Shown here piece after piece: positions 13,870 to 15,643 of a stretch of DNA of 15,643 nucleotides (its first letter is position 1; every line of letters begins with the position of its first letter). Below the pieces are notes generated by a model. It ran no database searches. It saw nothing but the letters and a program-made list of their open reading frames with translations, and was not told the DNA's origin. Made by a program: the position numbers and the translations under genes. This stretch comes from Pseudomonadota bacterium. Lineage in GTDB: Bacteria; SAR324; XYD2-FULL-50-16; JAHJRI01. The stretch is from the NCBI GenBank assembly GCA_022360105.1, contig JAKSDL010000758.1, positions 1-15,643 of the forward strand, given 5' to 3'.

Positions 13870-14763
13870 ATGGACCTGCCAACCGATATTCTACGAACTT
13901 TTACAGTCGCCGCTAATGAGGAAAGCTATACAGCAGCCTCTTCAATAGTCCATCGGACTCAATCGGCAGTCAGCATGCAGATGAAACGTCTGGAGGAACT
14001 GGTTGGTTGCAGTTTGTTTCAACGAAACGGACATTCGATGAAGCTAACATCAGAAGGTCAGATTTTATTGCAGTATGCTCAACGGATATTGAAGCTCCAT
14101 GACGAGGCAATTGCCAAATTATCTCACCCGGAACTTTCAGGTCGTGTCAGGCTGGGCGCTTCAAGCGATTATACAGAGAATGTGTTGCCATTATTGTTGG
14201 CCCGTTTCGCCGCTATGTTCCCCCACATTCAGGTCGATCTTGCCTGTGAACCGGAATTTCGGTTAGTGGAATCATTAAAAAAAGGAGAGATTGATATACT
14301 GATACAAACCTCTGGCGAGAAACCATCAACAGGCAGGATCATTCATCGGGAACGCGTGGTTTGGGTCAGTTCAGGCCGATATCCGGTTCATGAACAAGAT
14401 CCGGTTCCATTGGCGGTTTATAATGAGGAATGCGTGTATCGGAACTGGGCGATCGATAGGCTGACGAAAATTGAGAAAAAGTATCGCATCGCCTACACGA
14501 GTCCCAGCACTTCTGGAATATTAGCTGCCGTCAGAAGTGGTTTAGCGGTAGCGCCGGTTGGGCTAAGCGCTCTATCAAAAGACATTAGAATACTGGATAT
14601 TCGTGATGGGTTTCCTGAGCTTCCCACCGCCTATGTAACTATCGTCACTGCATCCCAACAGCTTTCGCCAGCTGTAGAGTCCCTTCATGAGCACGTTATT
14701 AAAAGTTTTGAAGAATTTAAGTACAGTCAACGAAACGGTTTTGAAAAGGATGTTGCCGAATAA
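13870..14763 (+). CDS. LysR family transcriptional regulator
   Basis: A 297-residue LysR-type regulator of normal length. Residues 1-60 form the winged helix-turn-helix, with the family signature ESYTAASSIVHRTQSAVSM (recognition helix QSAVSMQMKRLE) and LFQRNGHSMKLTSEGQILL. The remaining residues (about 90-290) form the substrate-binding domain, including GRVRLGASSDYTENVLP and a second lobe with SGILAAVRSGLAVAP. The DNA-binding domain resembles the LrhA/HexA-like subgroup, which often lies beside DUF1127 genes. A TAGGAG six bases upstream fixes the ATG start. It probably regulates the divergent DUF1127 gene. The ligand is unknown. Confidence 0.93.
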   Translation: MDLPTDILRTFTVAANEESYTAASSIVHRTQSAVSMQMKRLEELVGCSLFQRNGHSMKLTSEGQILLQYAQRILKLHDEAIAKLSHPELSGRVRLGASSDYTENVLPLLLARFAAMFPHIQVDLACEPEFRLVESLKKGEIDILIQTSGEKPSTGRIIHRERVVWVSSGRYPVHEQDPVPLAVYNEECVYRNWAIDRLTKIEKKYRIAYTSPSTSGILAAVRSGLAVAPVGLSALSKDIRILDIRDGFPELPTAYVTIVTASQQLSPAVESLHEHVIKSFEEFKYSQRNGFEKDVAE

Positions 14764-15004
14764 GCGGCCACTTTTGGGAAACTCAGACAGATCATCGACT
14801 TTACTAAATACAGAATCAGCCCATTCAAAAACAGTATATTTGGTGATTTCAGATACATGTTTTATCCATTAACGGAGAGTAGATTAATGAATTATCAATG
14901 TACAAAATGATCGATCTCGAAAAAAGAGACTTCTTAGAAAGGGCAGGTTTTTGATAGTAAGGCTGGTCTGCAAGAACCGGAACCAGGTACCAAAAGGCAA
15001 ATTA
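14764..15004. other. Degenerate region after the LysR gene
   Basis: A short frame with a good ribosome-binding site (GGAGAG seven bases before ATG 14887) stops after seven codons (MNYQCTK). An overlapping frame from ATG 14899 continues MYKMIDLEKRDFLERAGF to a TGA. If one base were missing, these could be a single N-terminal fragment. It looks like the remains of a gene, but I cannot name it. Confidence 0.3.
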
Positions 15005-15097
15005 ATGAAAACGGATGTAAAAATTAAAAGTGGATGTTTATGCGGGAAGGTCCGGTACGAAATCACCGGACCTCTCTTGGATAATTATCTGAAATAG
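15005..15097 (+). pseudogene. N-terminal stub of a GFA/CENP-V family zinc protein
   Basis: The 30-codon frame reads MKTDVKIKSGCLCGKVRYE and ends ITGPLLDNYLK before TAG. SGCLCGKVRYEITG is the characteristic N terminus of GFA (glutathione-dependent formaldehyde-activating) family proteins, where the CxC pair binds zinc. Full members are about 120-150 residues and need further cysteines downstream, which are missing. This is therefore a truncated remnant. Confidence 0.65.
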
Positions 15098-15112
15098 CTT
15101 AAAAGCGAACAA

Positions 15113-15352
15113 GTGGCTCAAATTGACGGAAATCTCCCTTGCAAAATTCGAAAAGGTATTGGTTTGACTTTGATGAAATGTATTGAAAGAGAAGCAATCA
15201 AGAATGGTTGTGCACATGGTTGTTTAAATACAATAGAATTCCAAGCACCGAGGTTCTATGAAAAAATAGGGTATGAAATCTTTGCAACCCTCGACAATTT
15301 CCATCAGGGATTTAACAAGTATTTTTTAAAAAAAGAGTTGAAGACGCAATAA
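15113..15352 (+). pseudogene. C-terminal half of a GNAT acetyltransferase
   Basis: The 79-codon frame (GTG start) matches only the C-terminal half of a GNAT N-acetyltransferase. KIRKGIGLTLMKCIEREAI resembles the acetyl-CoA binding loop and helix, though the RxxGxG pattern is imperfect. LNTIEFQAPRFYEKIGYEIF is the typical strand-helix-strand region with FYEKxGY. The upstream N-terminal domain (about 60-80 residues) is absent, and no ribosome-binding site precedes the GTG. The fragment lies 15 bases after the GFA stub, which suggests that a deletion joined two genes. Expression as a functional enzyme is unlikely. Confidence 0.65.
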
Positions 15353-15538
15353 TTCCAAATGAGGATAGAAATATCAGATTATAAGAATCTTTCCACTGTT
15401 TTCCTGCCAAAGTCATTGCTCATTCTAAGTTCACCTCTTTAATAATCACCTCAAGGGATTTTAAAAATCATGTTTGATTCCAAGGAGAGGTGTGTCCTCA
15501 ATTTCCATGGAAAGCCGGTTATTGGAATTGACAACCTA
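15353..15538. other. Non-coding region upstream of the right-edge promoter
   Basis: No gene is seen. CACCTC near 15432 and GAGGTG near 15487 are distant inverted copies of each other, and TTTCCATGGAAA near 15502 is a short palindrome. Neither has a clear role. Confidence 0.3.
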
Positions 15539-15566
15539 TTGACCTTGCCTTGAATCATGATATAAT
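15539..15566 (+). promoter_or_regulatory. Strong sigma70-type promoter for the next gene
   Basis: TTGACC (15539-15544) and a consensus TATAAT (15561-15566) are separated by 16 bases. An ATG at 15634, preceded by AAGGTGG (15619-15625), is a plausible start of the downstream gene, which reads MEK before the window ends. The 5' untranslated region would be about 60 bases. Confidence 0.6.
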
Positions 15567-15633
15567 AGCAGTATCTTTGTTTTATAATTTCCACCCAATT
15601 TAATTGATTCAATGGCTTAAGGTGGCCTCAAAC

Positions 15634-15643
15634 ATGGAGAAAT
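15634..15643 (+). CDS. Possible first codons of a downstream gene (partial)
   Basis: ATG GAG AAA follows a Shine-Dalgarno-like AAGGTGG eight bases upstream and a near-consensus promoter. Only three codons are visible, so no product can be suggested and the start may be wrong. Confidence 0.25.

Noticed and set aside
15113..15352. GNAT fragment as an intact acetyltransferase
   Set aside because: It lacks the N-terminal half of the fold and a ribosome-binding site; only the acetyl-CoA loop and the C-terminal part are visible.

Overview
The window looks like part of a chromosome from a moderately AT-rich Gram-negative anaerobe, most likely a member of the Desulfobacterota. That placement is an inference. 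It rests on a tungsten-type aldehyde ferredoxin oxidoreductase beside a TetR regulator, a CydDC-type exporter, a secreted hydrolase, and a LysR/DUF1127 pair. No rRNA, tRNA or integrase gene is visible.

Left part (1-6550). A CydDC-like ABC exporter (34-2595) starts inside the stop codon of an unseen upstream gene. It has two membrane domains but only one ATPase domain. Next come a TetR regulator and a convergent aldehyde ferredoxin oxidoreductase family gene. The promoter of the oxidoreductase gene carries a palindrome over its -35 box, so the TetR protein probably represses it. A small DgkA-type lipid kinase follows.

Middle (6550-11780). A secreted, cysteine-rich alpha/beta hydrolase lies on the minus strand with a clear terminator. 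Then comes a region resembling mobile integron cassettes without an integrase. It holds an aadA-like aminoglycoside adenylyltransferase, a VCR-like attC site (9233-9354), a membrane-anchored alpha/beta hydrolase, a shorter attC candidate (10459-10511), a Phd/VapC-type toxin-antitoxin pair, and a structure resembling the 3' end (domains V-VI) of a group II intron on the opposite strand. About 450 bases of unassigned DNA close this part.

Right part (11780-15643). This holds a YgjV-type membrane protein, a SAM methyltransferase, a nested cluster of palindromic and tandem repeats (13243-13478), and a small DUF1127 protein divergent from a LysR regulator. After these comes a decayed stretch with the N-terminal stub of a GFA-type zinc enzyme and the C-terminal half of a GNAT acetyltransferase. 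A strong sigma70-type promoter near the right edge probably drives a gene that starts just inside or beyond the window.

The most notable points are the attC-based cassette cluster with a resistance-gene homologue, the ABC exporter lacking its first ATPase domain, and the compound repeat cluster.
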